Shown: positions 49,927 through 59,589 of the stretch, in pieces
Layout of the letters: each line of letters begins with the position of its first letter
Numbering within the stretch: the stretch's first letter is position 1
Assembly (NCBI GenBank): GCA_947493255.1
Contig: CANLQK010000007.1
Coordinates: 1 to 64,000, forward strand
DNA from: an uncultured Paracoccaceae bacterium
GTDB lineage: Bacteria; Pseudomonadota; Alphaproteobacteria; Rhodobacterales; Rhodobacteraceae
Reading direction: 5' to 3'
Length of the DNA: 64,000 nt
Made by a program: the position numbers and the translations under genes
Notes under the pieces: model-generated
The model's database searches: none
What the model saw: only the letters and a program-made list of their open reading frames with translations
What the model was told of the DNA's origin: nothing

Positions 49927-51198
49927 ATGCGCACTCTTTTTGAAAACGCCCGACTGATTGATCCCGAAGCAGGGACAGACACGCTGGGGTCCCTGATGGT
50001 TGAAGACGGTTATATCGTCGATGTTGGCGGAAAAGCGGACCAAGTGATCGACTGTCGCGGTAAATGTCTTGCGCCGGGTATTGTAGATATCGGCGTGAAA
50101 GTGTCCGAACCGGGCGAACGCCACAAAGAGAGTTTCGCCTCTGCTGGTCGTGCTGCGGTGGCTGGCGGGGTGACCACAATGGTAACACGTCCCGACACAG
50201 ACCCGGCCATCGACACGCCAGAAACATTGGAATTTGTCGAACGCCGCGCGTCAATCGATGCCGCCGTGAATGTTTTGCCGATGGCGGCCCTGACGAAAGG
50301 GCGCGATGGCCGCGAGATGACCGAGATTGGTTTTCTGATGGATGCAGGCGCGATTGCCTTCACAGATTGTGACCGCGTGGTCACCGACACAAAAGTGTTC
50401 ACACGTGCGCTGACCTACGCCAAATCTTGCGGCGCCCTGGTGATTGGCCATGTGCAGGAACCGGGATTGTCGAAAGGTGCGGCAGTCACATCCGGGAAAT
50501 TCGCGTCGCTACGGGGCTTGCCGGGTGTGTCTCCGATGGCTGAACGCATGGGCGTGGACCGCGATGTTGCCTTGTTGGAAATGACAGGCGCGGCCTATCA
50601 TATTGACCAGATCACAACAGCACGTGCGCTGCCAGCACTGGAACGCGCGAAAGCCAATGGGCTTAACATCACTGCGGGGGTCGGCATCCACCACCTGACG
50701 CTGAACGAACTCGACGTGGCCGACTACCGGACGTTCTTTAAACTTAAGCCACCGCTGCGGTCCGAAGACGACCGGCTGGCTGTGGTTGAAGCGGTCGCAA
50801 CTGGTGTGATCGATATCATTTCGTCTATGCATACGCCGCAAGACGAAGAGTCTAAAAGGTTGCCATATGAGGAAGCTGCAAGCGGGGCGGTGGCCCTTGA
50901 AACGTTGCTGCCTGCGGCGCTTCGATTGGTCCATGCAGGACATATGGACCTGCCACAACTGTTCCGCGCGCTTTCGCTAAACCCTTCAAAACGTTTGGGT
51001 TTGAGCTGCGGTCGCCTGACCGTTGGGGCGCCGGCGGATTTGGTTTTGTTCGACCCAGATGCAAGCCTGAAGCTGGATCGTTTCAAGCTTAAGTCGAAGT
51101 CCAAAAACACGCCATTTGACGGGGCTATGTTGCAAGGTAAGGTGATCGCGACCTATGTGGGTGGCGTGAACAAGACTGAAAGCCTGACCGATGCCTGA
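49927..51198 (+). CDS. Dihydroorotase-like protein, probably non-catalytic (PyrC'/PyrX type)
   Basis: Full-length DHOase homology (GGVTTMVTRPDTDP, HHLTLNELD, KPPLRSEDDRLA) but HxH reads GVK, the HVS position reads QIT, and ATDHAPH reads SSMHTPQ. Confidence 0.85.
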   Translation: MRTLFENARLIDPEAGTDTLGSLMVEDGYIVDVGGKADQVIDCRGKCLAPGIVDIGVKVSEPGERHKESFASAGRAAVAGGVTTMVTRPDTDPAIDTPETLEFVERRASIDAAVNVLPMAALTKGRDGREMTEIGFLMDAGAIAFTDCDRVVTDTKVFTRALTYAKSCGALVIGHVQEPGLSKGAAVTSGKFASLRGLPGVSPMAERMGVDRDVALLEMTGAAYHIDQITTARALPALERAKANGLNITAGVGIHHLTLNELDVADYRTFFKLKPPLRSEDDRLAVVEAVATGVIDIISSMHTPQDEESKRLPYEEAASGAVALETLLPAALRLVHAGHMDLPQLFRALSLNPSKRLGLSCGRLTVGAPADLVLFDPDASLKLDRFKLKSKSKNTPFDGAMLQGKVIATYVGGVNKTESLTDA

Positions 51199-51799
51199 GA
51201 TTGTAAACACCATTGCGACCTTCGGCATTTGGGCTGTCATTGCCTACCTGATCGGGTCGATCCCCTCGGGTGTGATCATTGCGCGCGTGATGGGGTTGGG
51301 CAATTTGCGCGAAATTGGTTCGGGCAACATCGGGGCCACAAACGTACTGCGCACGGGGTCCAAAAAGGCCGCCGCGTCTACCCTTCTACTTGATATGGGC
51401 AAGGGGCTCGCGGCGGTGTGGTTGGCGTCGGCATTTGCTGGACCGGACGTGGCGCAAGTGGCTGGTTTTGTTGTTCTAATTGGCCATTGTTTTCCTGTTT
51501 GGTTGGGGTTTCGGGGTGGCAAGGGTGTCGCCACATTCTTTGGGGTTCTGTTTGGCCTTGCTTGGCCTTTGGGGATCATCGCGGCCGTCGCATGGCTTGG
51601 CACTGCGGCGCTCTTTCGGATCTCTTCATTGGCGGCCTTGGTGGCAAGCCTGAGCGCCCCCGTCGCGGCCTATTTCATCGGACCACAAACCGTGTTCTTT
51701 TTGATGGTTTGCCTGTGTTCGCTGATTTTCCTGCGCCACCGCGGCAACATTCAGCGGTTGGTTGATGGCACTGAGACCAAGATAGGGTCGAAGGGTTAA
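51191..51799 (+). CDS. plsY: Glycerol-3-phosphate acyltransferase PlsY
   Basis: AYLIGSIPSGVIIARVMGLGNLREIGSGNIGATNVLRTG, GHCFPVWLGFRGGKGVATFFG. Confidence 0.96.
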   Translation: MPEIVNTIATFGIWAVIAYLIGSIPSGVIIARVMGLGNLREIGSGNIGATNVLRTGSKKAAASTLLLDMGKGLAAVWLASAFAGPDVAQVAGFVVLIGHCFPVWLGFRGGKGVATFFGVLFGLAWPLGIIAAVAWLGTAALFRISSLAALVASLSAPVAAYFIGPQTVFFLMVCLCSLIFLRHRGNIQRLVDGTETKIGSKG

Positions 51800-52046
51800 C
51801 GGCCCGTCCGCACAAGTTCCAAAATCCGCGCGACTCAAAGGTTAATGCCTTATTTTGCTACGTTCTGGCGATATGGGTCGGGTATGGGGGCAGTATGGGT
51901 TTGGTATTGCTCTGGACCCAACATTTGCATGGTTAACACACCGAACTGTGGGGTTTGTTAAGAGGTGTGGTTGCAGCGAATGGCTGCTTGTAGAGCCAAG
52001 CCCACCTAGTCGTACTTATCGTTCCCTATTTACGTAAAAACATAGC

Positions 52047-52691
52047 CTATTGGCTGTTTTGCTTTTGACGTTTCCTGAAGGCCGCGACTTTCGCACGATT
52101 GCCGCATACCGCTTGGCTACACCATCTGCGGCGGTGGCCCTTTGTCCGGTCATAGAACCACATTGTGCACGGGCCGTTATGACAGTTTCGAATAAGGTCG
52201 AAATCGCCGTTACATAGAAGGTCAGCCATCGCTGCAGCCAACGGTGCAAGCAGATCATCGGAGTTTTGCCAAGACCGTTTGGCGGCCAAGCGCAATCCTG
52301 TGTCTTGAACGTCTTCGATATGCTGAAAGGATACACCCTGGGCTAGGATCGCATTCAATCGATCGATGTCTGTGGGCGATAACGCACCAGTGCCAGATGT
52401 TTTCACCTGAACAAGCACGTCGCGAAACCATTCACGTAAAGTAACCGCATCTCGCGCAGTCTGGTCTAAAGCCTGTGATGAGAACTGCGACAAGACGTTT
52501 TGCGCTTCGTGCTGTTCGATCACGTTCGTTCTAACCAGCCACGCCACGAAATCAGGTCCGTTTGCAATCCAATCGACCATTTCTCCGTTTGAATCTGCGA
52601 ACGAGTTCAAAAAATCAAGCGCAACATGATCGCCCACCAATGCGGGTGGCTGGCGGCCGGTTGGGTCGTGGGAAAGTGCGATATCGGTCAT
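52047..52691 (-). CDS. CGNR zinc-finger (ABATE-domain) regulator
   Basis: NCHNGPCTMWFYDRTKGHRRRWCSQAVCGNRAKVAAFRKRQK; N-terminal LVGDHVALDFLNS; start at MTDIALS. Confidence 0.88.
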   Translation of the reverse strand: MTDIALSHDPTGRQPPALVGDHVALDFLNSFADSNGEMVDWIANGPDFVAWLVRTNVIEQHEAQNVLSQFSSQALDQTARDAVTLREWFRDVLVQVKTSGTGALSPTDIDRLNAILAQGVSFQHIEDVQDTGLRLAAKRSWQNSDDLLAPLAAAMADLLCNGDFDLIRNCHNGPCTMWFYDRTKGHRRRWCSQAVCGNRAKVAAFRKRQKQNSQ

Positions 52692-52719
52692 CACAAGTTT
52701 GTAACCCAATAAATAGCCG

Positions 52720-52744
52720 TTGACAAGTTACAGGTAGATGTAAC
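52720..52744 (+). promoter_or_regulatory. -35 element with overlapping inverted-repeat operator candidate
   Basis: TTGACA (52720-52725) followed by GTTACA-GGTAGA-TGTAAC (52727-52744); further GTTACA/TGTAAC half-sites nearby. Confidence 0.45.
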
Positions 52745-52788
52745 ATGTAAAAGAACACTTAAACGGTTACACGTGAGAAAGAACCATC

Positions 52789-52839
52789 ATGACCGTCATA
52801 CAACCGCAACATCCAACTGCTGATGGAAACACCAAATGA
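52789..52839 (+). CDS. Possible 16-aa leader peptide coupled to the SDR gene
   Basis: ATG...TGA encoding MTVIQPQHPTADGNTK; its TGA overlaps the ATG at 52836 (ATGA); GAGAAAG upstream. Confidence 0.35.
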   Translation: MTVIQPQHPTADGNTK

Positions 52840-53741
52840 AATTCCTTCAGCTCTTCAGAAAGAAAAAACCAATGACAAAAGTTGTACTTATTACCGGCGC
52901 ATCCAGTGGCTTTGGCCGTGACACCGCTGAAACCCTAGCCCAAGCAGGTCACACAGTGTTTGCCGGCGTCCGCGATCACGAAGGTCGCAATAGCAGTGTC
53001 GCAGAGGAACTGCGCGCAAAGGGAATTGAGCCGGTTGACCTGGATGTCACCGATGAAGCAACCATAACTGCGGCTGTAGCAGCCGTGCTTTCAAAATCTG
53101 GCGGCAAACTTGATGTTGTCATCAACAACGCAGGCATTGCTTCGGCAGGCGTGTCTGAAAGCTTTACGCCAGAGCAGGTGCGTGACTTGTACGACGTAAA
53201 TGTCTTCGGCATCCAACGCGTATTACGCGCAACATTGCCAACGCTACGGTCAGCGGGTGATGGCCTTGTCATCAACGTGGGGTCTATCCTCGGTCGTGTA
53301 ACATTCCCATTCTTCGGCCATTACGGTGCTTCGAAATTCGCTGTCGAAGCGATGACCGAAAGCTATCGCTATGAGTTGTCTAAGATGGGTGTTGATGTTG
53401 TCTTGGTGCAGCCAAGTGCTTATCCGACCAATATGTATGCCGCGGCACAGCAGCCATCCGACACAGCGCGTGCAACAAGTTACGGTGAAATTGGCGAAAT
53501 ACCGGGGAAGATGTTCGAGACGTTTATGGGCATCTTTGCGGCAGACGATGCACCTAATCCGCATGACATTGCTGAGAACATCGTCACACTTATCGATACA
53601 AAGAATGGGGAACGCCCTGACCGTATCGTTGTAGGCCAACCATTTGGTGCAGATGCCGTTAACACCGCTGTACACCCGATCCAGAAAAGCGTCCTCGAAG
53701 GCCTTGGGCTCGGTGACCTTGAAACCCTAGAAACCAAATAG
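52836..53741 (+). CDS. SDR-family oxidoreductase (start could be 52872)
   Basis: VVLITGASSGFGRDTAETLA, INNAGIASAG, INVGSILGRVTFPFFGHYGASKFAVE. Confidence 0.9.
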   Translation: MKFLQLFRKKKPMTKVVLITGASSGFGRDTAETLAQAGHTVFAGVRDHEGRNSSVAEELRAKGIEPVDLDVTDEATITAAVAAVLSKSGGKLDVVINNAGIASAGVSESFTPEQVRDLYDVNVFGIQRVLRATLPTLRSAGDGLVINVGSILGRVTFPFFGHYGASKFAVEAMTESYRYELSKMGVDVVLVQPSAYPTNMYAAAQQPSDTARATSYGEIGEIPGKMFETFMGIFAADDAPNPHDIAENIVTLIDTKNGERPDRIVVGQPFGADAVNTAVHPIQKSVLEGLGLGDLETLETK

Positions 53742-53747
53742 AACCAT

Positions 53748-53778
53748 GCCCAGTGCCGTGCGACGAACGGCACTGGGC
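53748..53778 (+). terminator. Intrinsic terminator after the SDR gene
   Basis: GCCCAGTGCCGT-GCGACGA-ACGGCACTGGGC, 12-bp perfect stem followed by AGATTTTTGTTT. Confidence 0.88.
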
Positions 53779-53946
53779 AGATTTTTGTTTCCACACAGCG
53801 GTGAATGAAGCGGCCTTTCAACAGCCATCTGACGAAACCATGAGCCCAAACCGAGTGATGGATCTGCGGTCATTTCATAATCAAATGGCGGTTGGTCGAA
53901 GACAACAAGCGGTTCCGTTGTCCGCAAAGTGCCCTCTTGCGTGCGC

Positions 53947-55317
53947 TTAGTAACTATACGCGTCGTAGATTTTGCTGAGGTCACCGTTCCAGTCGCCGTT
54001 GTAGTGGTCGAGGAGTTCGTCGGCGGGCGTCTTGCCGGTCTCGATGCTTTCTTTCAGGGCGTTGAGGAAGTGGGTTTCGTCGGGGACCAAACCGCCTGCA
54101 CCGGGCATGGCGCGATTTTTGAGGCCAGTTTCGGCGATGGCCACAACCTCGCGGGCGATGTCATGCATGGATTGGCCGTTTACCTTTGCCTGTAATCCGT
54201 GAACGGAGGCTTCGACGCGCCATGCTTCGCGGGTTTCGGCATCCCAGTCTTTGCACAGGTCCCACGCGGCATCGAGGGCCGTTTGATCGTAGGTCAGGCC
54301 GACCCAGAAGGCGGGCAGGGCACAGAGGCGGCGCCATGGACCACCGTCGGCGCCGCGCATTTCGATGAACTGTTTTAGGCGCGCTTCGGGGAAGGCGGTT
54401 GTGAGATGGTCGGCCCAATCGGACAGGGTTGGCTTTTCACCTGGTAGGGCGGGCAGTTCGCCTTTGAGGAAGTCGCGGAAGGATTGACCCAAGGCGTCGA
54501 CATATTGGCCGTCGCGGTAGACGAAATACATGGGCACATCGAGGGCGTATTGCACCCAAGCCTCGAACCCGAAGCCATCATCAAACACAAATGGCAACAT
54601 ACCTGTGCGGTCGTCATCAAGGTGGCGCCAGATGCGGCTGCGCCATGATTTGTGACCGTTTGGCTTGCCCTCGAAAAATGGCGAGTTCGCGAACAGCGCG
54701 GTGGCGACCGGTTGCAGGGCCAAGGCCACGCGCATTTTTTGCACCATGTCGGATTCAGATCCGAAATCGAGGTTCACCTGAACGGTACAGGTGCGGCGCA
54801 TCATCATTTTGCCCGATGTGCCGACCTTGTCCATGTAGGCGTCCATCAGTTTGTAGCGCCCTTTTGGCATGAGGGGCATTTGGTCGTGGGTCCATTCAGG
54901 GGCCGCGCCGAGGCCGATGAATTTCACGCCAATGTGGTCGGCGATGGATTTTACTTCTTCGAGGTGGGAATTCACTTCGTCACAGGTTTGGTGGATGGAT
55001 TCGACCGGTGCGCCGGATAGTTCCAGCGCGCCACCTGGTTCGAGCGATACGTTTGCGCCGTTCTTTTCCAGACCGATCAGAAACCCGCCTTCAGTAACCG
55101 GTGCCCAGCCGTATTTGTCGCGCAACCCGCTTAGCACGGCCTCGATCGAGCGTTCGCCCGAGAACGGCAGAGGTTTATGTGTGTCTTTGCAATAGCCGAA
55201 CTTTTCATGCTCGGTGCCGATGCGCCAGTCGGCTTTGGGTTTGCACCCATCTGCCAGATATTGTGCTAGCTGATCATGATGTTCGATTGGGCCGCCGCCG
55301 GACTGTGGAATGGACAT
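53947..55317 (-). CDS. gshA: Glutamate--cysteine ligase (plant/alphaproteobacterial type)
   Basis: WRIGTEHEKFGY, GAALELSGAPVESIHQT-like segment, MMRRTCTVQVNLDF, FIEMRGADGGPWRRLCALPAFWVGL. Confidence 0.93.
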   Translation of the reverse strand: MSIPQSGGGPIEHHDQLAQYLADGCKPKADWRIGTEHEKFGYCKDTHKPLPFSGERSIEAVLSGLRDKYGWAPVTEGGFLIGLEKNGANVSLEPGGALELSGAPVESIHQTCDEVNSHLEEVKSIADHIGVKFIGLGAAPEWTHDQMPLMPKGRYKLMDAYMDKVGTSGKMMMRRTCTVQVNLDFGSESDMVQKMRVALALQPVATALFANSPFFEGKPNGHKSWRSRIWRHLDDDRTGMLPFVFDDGFGFEAWVQYALDVPMYFVYRDGQYVDALGQSFRDFLKGELPALPGEKPTLSDWADHLTTAFPEARLKQFIEMRGADGGPWRRLCALPAFWVGLTYDQTALDAAWDLCKDWDAETREAWRVEASVHGLQAKVNGQSMHDIAREVVAIAETGLKNRAMPGAGGLVPDETHFLNALKESIETGKTPADELLDHYNGDWNGDLSKIYDAYSY

Positions 55318-55376
55318 GGGTTACTGGCTCCAATTGCTATTCGGTTTTGAACGGTTGGCCCGCCGCTGCAGGAGTG

Positions 55377-55886
55377 TCAATGCAACACTTCATACGGTTT
55401 GTGGTCTGGGGCCATCCAAACGGTCATTTGTGCGTGAGTTGCGCTGTTCAAAACAGACAACATGTATTCGGTTTTGATGCCGGGCAGGGCGATAAACACG
55501 TCAAACAGGGCCTCTACGCCTTTGGCATTGGTTGGAATGTCCAGATATGTCCGGTCTGCGTTAATTAATCGCCAAGCCGAAGCTGCTGTCAGGTCCAATT
55601 GCACCATCAAATCCAATTCCGCGACGCCGCCGTCCAGCGGGCCTAAATATGTAACACGGCGTTCGTCGAGGGTTACAACACCGGGCCCATTATCCAACGA
55701 TTGAAACCGGACCTTTTGTGCGGCCGACATGGCCAGTGCGATGCCCAACCCAAAGATGGCCCATCCGATCCATTCCATGATCCCAAAAGAAGCGAATGCG
55801 AACCACATGCCCAAACCGGCAAGGCCCAATGCCGCCAGAACTTCGCGCCAACGCCAAATCCCATCTTTGATTTCTGGGCGGATCAT
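55377..55886 (-). CDS. Conserved hypothetical membrane protein
   Basis: Start at MIRPEIKDG; two TM segments; upstream partner rsmE overlaps by 4 nt. Confidence 0.72.
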   Translation of the reverse strand: MIRPEIKDGIWRWREVLAALGLAGLGMWFAFASFGIMEWIGWAIFGLGIALAMSAAQKVRFQSLDNGPGVVTLDERRVTYLGPLDGGVAELDLMVQLDLTAASAWRLINADRTYLDIPTNAKGVEALFDVFIALPGIKTEYMLSVLNSATHAQMTVWMAPDHKPYEVLH

Positions 55887-56635
55887 GTCCAATCCCCCAG
55901 TGTGGCCTGCCAAAGGGTCATTGCCGCCACAGCCGCGGTTTCCGCCCGCAAAATACGTGGCCCCAGCCCGATCGACAGAATGGTGCCTTGGTGGTCGTTG
56001 GTTAGGCTGGCTTTTTCATCGGGTGAAAAACCACCTTCTGGACCGATCAAGATTGCCCATGGTCCAGCGGGGCGGGTGAATTGAGACAGGCCGTTGTGGG
56101 CCTGCGCATCGGCCATGTCTTCGTCGCAGTGCAAAATCATGCGTTCTGCGTCCCATTGCGACAAAACAGTCTTTAGCTTTTGAACATCCAAAACCTGCGG
56201 GACATACAGTGCCTCGCATTGTTCTGCGGCCTCGGTCGCGGTGGCCTGCAATTTGTCTTGGCGTACTCGGTTTGCCCCTTGGGTGAATTCGGTTTGCACG
56301 GGGACAATTTTTGAAACGCCCAACTCCACGGCTTTTTCCACCATGAACGCCATGCGTTCTTTGCGGATGGGGGCACACAACAGCCACAGGTCGGGGGGTG
56401 TTGATTGGACGCGCGTTTGCTGGTCGCAGACCAATACGCCGCCCTTTTTGCCGGCTTCGGAAACGCTGGCCTGCCATTCCCCGTCCGCGCCATTAAACAC
56501 GATCACAGAATCGCCCACGGTCATCCGCATCACGTTGAACAAATAATGCGCTTGGTCCCGCGACAGAGGGACCCGTTGCGCAGCGGATAAAGGGTGATCT
56601 ACATAGAGACGACGAAGTGAAGCATTCCGAACCAT
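55883..56635 (-). CDS. rsmE: 16S rRNA (uracil1498-N3)-methyltransferase
   Basis: QAHYLFNVMRMTVGDSVIVFNG, KAVELGVSKIVPVQTEF, AILIGPEGGFSPDE, LRAETAAVAAM. Confidence 0.94.
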   Translation of the reverse strand: MVRNASLRRLYVDHPLSAAQRVPLSRDQAHYLFNVMRMTVGDSVIVFNGADGEWQASVSEAGKKGGVLVCDQQTRVQSTPPDLWLLCAPIRKERMAFMVEKAVELGVSKIVPVQTEFTQGANRVRQDKLQATATEAAEQCEALYVPQVLDVQKLKTVLSQWDAERMILHCDEDMADAQAHNGLSQFTRPAGPWAILIGPEGGFSPDEKASLTNDHQGTILSIGLGPRILRAETAAVAAMTLWQATLGDWT

Positions 56636-56646
56636 ACGGGGAACAT

Positions 56647-57606
56647 ATGACCGACACCGACCGGACACCAGAGCCCGTCATTGCCGATTCCGTGAAAGGC
56701 AATTGGGTTGATGTTTATGCGCCCGCCGCCGCACGCCCCTATTTGCGTCTAAGCCGCGCAGATCGGCCGATTGGCACTTGGTTATTGTTGTTGCCCTGTT
56801 GGTGGGCGTTGCTGTTGGCAATGCTTCATACCGGACAGGCCAGCTGGTTTGATGCATGGATCGCGCTGGGCTGCGCCATTGGAGCGTTTTTGATGCGTGG
56901 GGCGGGGTGCACGTGGAACGACATTACGGACCGCCACATAGATGGATCGGTCGAGCGCACGGCAAACCGGCCCATTCCAGCGGGGCAGGTGACAGTAAAG
57001 GGAGCCGTTGTCTGGATGGCGATACAGGCGTTGGTGTCTTTGTTGATCCTGCTGACGTTTAACCTGAACGCTATTTTGCTGGGCTTTGCGTCGATCATCC
57101 CTGTCGTAATTTACCCCTTCGCCAAACGGTTCACGTGGTGGCCGCAGGCGTTTCTGGGTATCGCGTTAAACTGGGGCGCTTTGCTGGTGTGGACCGCGCA
57201 TACGGGCACCTTGGGTTGGCCTGCTGTGGCCCTTTATATTGGTGGCATTGCATGGACCCTGTTTTACGACACGATCTATGCCCATCAGGATGCGGATGAC
57301 GACGCGCTGATTGGTGTGAAATCTACCGCGCGGCTGTTTGGCGATAAGACGCAGCTTTGGTTGCGCTATTTCCTTGTGGCGACTGTTACCTTTATGGGCA
57401 TCGCGGTGATCATGGCCGTGCTTGGGACCTCACCTTTGGCGCTGGCTTTGGCGTTGGGTGGCCCATGGGCGATGGGGTGGCACCTTGCGTGGCAGCAACG
57501 TGGTTTTGACGCCGACGACAGCGAAGGATTGTTGCGGGCCTTTCGTTCAAACCGTGACGCAGGGCTCATACCCTTGCCGTTTTTCGCCGTAGCGCTGTTG
57601 CTATGA
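56647..57606 (+). CDS. ubiA: 4-hydroxybenzoate octaprenyltransferase
   Basis: RADRPIGTWLLLLPCWW, GAGCTWNDITDRHIDGSVERTANRPIPAG, YPFAKRFTWWPQAFLG, YDTIYAHQDADDDALIGVKSTA. Confidence 0.95.
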   Translation: MTDTDRTPEPVIADSVKGNWVDVYAPAAARPYLRLSRADRPIGTWLLLLPCWWALLLAMLHTGQASWFDAWIALGCAIGAFLMRGAGCTWNDITDRHIDGSVERTANRPIPAGQVTVKGAVVWMAIQALVSLLILLTFNLNAILLGFASIIPVVIYPFAKRFTWWPQAFLGIALNWGALLVWTAHTGTLGWPAVALYIGGIAWTLFYDTIYAHQDADDDALIGVKSTARLFGDKTQLWLRYFLVATVTFMGIAVIMAVLGTSPLALALALGGPWAMGWHLAWQQRGFDADDSEGLLRAFRSNRDAGLIPLPFFAVALLL

Positions 57607-57663
57607 TTGAACCTTTGGCAACAACCGCCTAAGCACGATGCAACGTTTCTAAAGGACCGGAAC

Positions 57664-59589
57664 ATGCGGCTTTCTGAACTATTTATTCGATTGGGTGCTT
57701 TTGGGCTGGCTGCTGTTGTTTGCGGTTTCGGTGCGCGGGTTGCAGTTGCGACCGTTGAAAGTCGGTCGGTCGAAGCTGTCCAGCTGTCTTTGGAAGAGAA
57801 CGGGCATGGCTTTGCGACAGTGCTGGGCGATGGGCTTCAGGTTATCTTGCAAGGTGAAGCCCCGTCGGAAGCTATTCGGTTCCGTGCAATTTCGACAGCG
57901 GGTGGAATGGTGGATGCCAGCCGCGTCATCGACAATATGACCGTCGAAGACAGTGCTGATTTGGAAGCGCCAGAATTTTCGATGGAGATTTTGCGCAACG
58001 ACAGTGGGATTTCGATTATCGGTCTTGTTCCGGTTTCGATTGATCGGGAAGAATTGACCGAAACGCTATCGGACATGGCAGGGGAAGACGCCAGCTTTGC
58101 CGATCTTTTGGAATCTGCTGACTATGCTGAACCCGAAGGTTGGGACGACGCCGTTGGTTTTGCGCTACGCGCCCTAGAGCGTTTGCCACGATCCAAAATA
58201 TCTGTGCGTGCAGGACGGGTCACCATCGAAGCGATTTCGGACTCCCGCGAAGAAAAAGCAAGATTAGAAGCCGAGCTGCGCCGGATCAGCCCGCGGGGTT
58301 TAGCAACGGCACTAGACATCATGGCGCCGCGCCCTGTTGTTTCGCCTTATGTCACCCGTTTCATTCTGGACGATGAAGGCGCGCGTTTTGACAGCTGCGT
58401 TGCCGACACTGCGCAGGCTGAACGCCGTATCGTTGCGGCCGCCCAAGCTGCTGGTGTGGGTGAACGGGTTGGGTGCACTTTGGCGCTTGGGTCGCCGACA
58501 ACCCAATGGGCTGATGCGGTCGCGCTTGCGATTGCTTCGGTTGAAGATTTGGGTGGTGGCGCGGTCACGATCTCGGACGCGGATGTGACCCTTGTTGCGC
58601 CGATTGGGACTGCGCAAGGCAATTTTGATCGCGTCGCAGGTGAGCTGGAAAATGCCCTTCCTGAAGTTTTCGCGCTTGATGCTGTTCTGCCGGAAGCCCC
58701 CGCGGCCGGTAACGAAGGCCCCCCACAGTTTATTGCAACCCTAAGCCCTGAAGGTTTGGTGCAATTGCGCGGCCGTGTTTCTGATGATTTGTTGAATACA
58801 ACCGCAGAAAACTTCGCCCGAGCCAAATTTGGGTCTGCCGACATTTCAATGGCAACCCTCGTTTCCGACGGTATGCCAACCGGTTGGCCGGTGCGCGTTT
58901 TGGCTGGGATCGAGGCCTTGTCGAAACTTTCTAACGGGTCGGTCACGGTTGAACCCACATCCATTGTTGTGCGTGGCAACACCGGTTCTGAAAGCGCTGG
59001 TGGCGAAATCACACGTTTGCTGGTTGAAAAGCTTGGGTCGACTGATGCGTTTTCGGTTGATGTAACCTACGTCGAGGCATTGGACCCAATCGCGGCGCTG
59101 CCCACTGAGGATGAATGCCTAGAGCAGATCGGTACAGTCACCGAGACGCGCAAGATCACATTCGAGCCGGGGTCTGCGACGATTGCAGGCGAAGGGGCTG
59201 GCATCATCGATGACATTGCCGAAATTTTACAAAAGTGCGCAGAGCTGCGCCTTGAAATTGCCGGGTATACGGACAGCCAAGGGTCAGAAGACGGCAACCA
59301 ACGACTGAGCCAACAACGGGCAGATGCGGTTTTGGATGCGCTACGAATTCGACGGGTTCCTGTTTCCAAATTCCGTGCAATCGGGTATGGCGAAGAAAAT
59401 CCGATTGCGGATAATGAAACCGAAGACGGTCGTGAAGCGAACCGCCGGATTGAATTTACGCTGATCATGCCAGAAAGCACCGAAGAACCTTCGGCACTTG
59501 ATCAGATAGAAGAAGAGGCCGCGACAGCGGCTGAAGAAGGCGCCGAGGCCGCGGACGGGGCCACTGATGGGGACGGAACGACCGAATGA
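57664..59589 (+). CDS. OmpA-family protein with long N-terminal region
   Basis: C-terminal ITFEPGSATIAGEG...LRLEIAGYTDSQGSEDGNQRLSQQRADAVLDAL...GYGEENPIADNETEDGREANRRIEF. Confidence 0.88.
   Translation: MRLSELFIRLGAFGLAAVVCGFGARVAVATVESRSVEAVQLSLEENGHGFATVLGDGLQVILQGEAPSEAIRFRAISTAGGMVDASRVIDNMTVEDSADLEAPEFSMEILRNDSGISIIGLVPVSIDREELTETLSDMAGEDASFADLLESADYAEPEGWDDAVGFALRALERLPRSKISVRAGRVTIEAISDSREEKARLEAELRRISPRGLATALDIMAPRPVVSPYVTRFILDDEGARFDSCVADTAQAERRIVAAAQAAGVGERVGCTLALGSPTTQWADAVALAIASVEDLGGGAVTISDADVTLVAPIGTAQGNFDRVAGELENALPEVFALDAVLPEAPAAGNEGPPQFIATLSPEGLVQLRGRVSDDLLNTTAENFARAKFGSADISMATLVSDGMPTGWPVRVLAGIEALSKLSNGSVTVEPTSIVVRGNTGSESAGGEITRLLVEKLGSTDAFSVDVTYVEALDPIAALPTEDECLEQIGTVTETRKITFEPGSATIAGEGAGIIDDIAEILQKCAELRLEIAGYTDSQGSEDGNQRLSQQRADAVLDALRIRRVPVSKFRAIGYGEENPIADNETEDGREANRRIEFTLIMPESTEEPSALDQIEEEAATAAEEGAEAADGATDGDGTTE

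Noticed and set aside
51800-52046. Possible gene remnant in the 250-bp gap between plsY and the CGNR gene
   Set aside because: Only short frames (60 aa ORF at 51855-52037) with no recognisable homology; likely non-coding convergent spacer.
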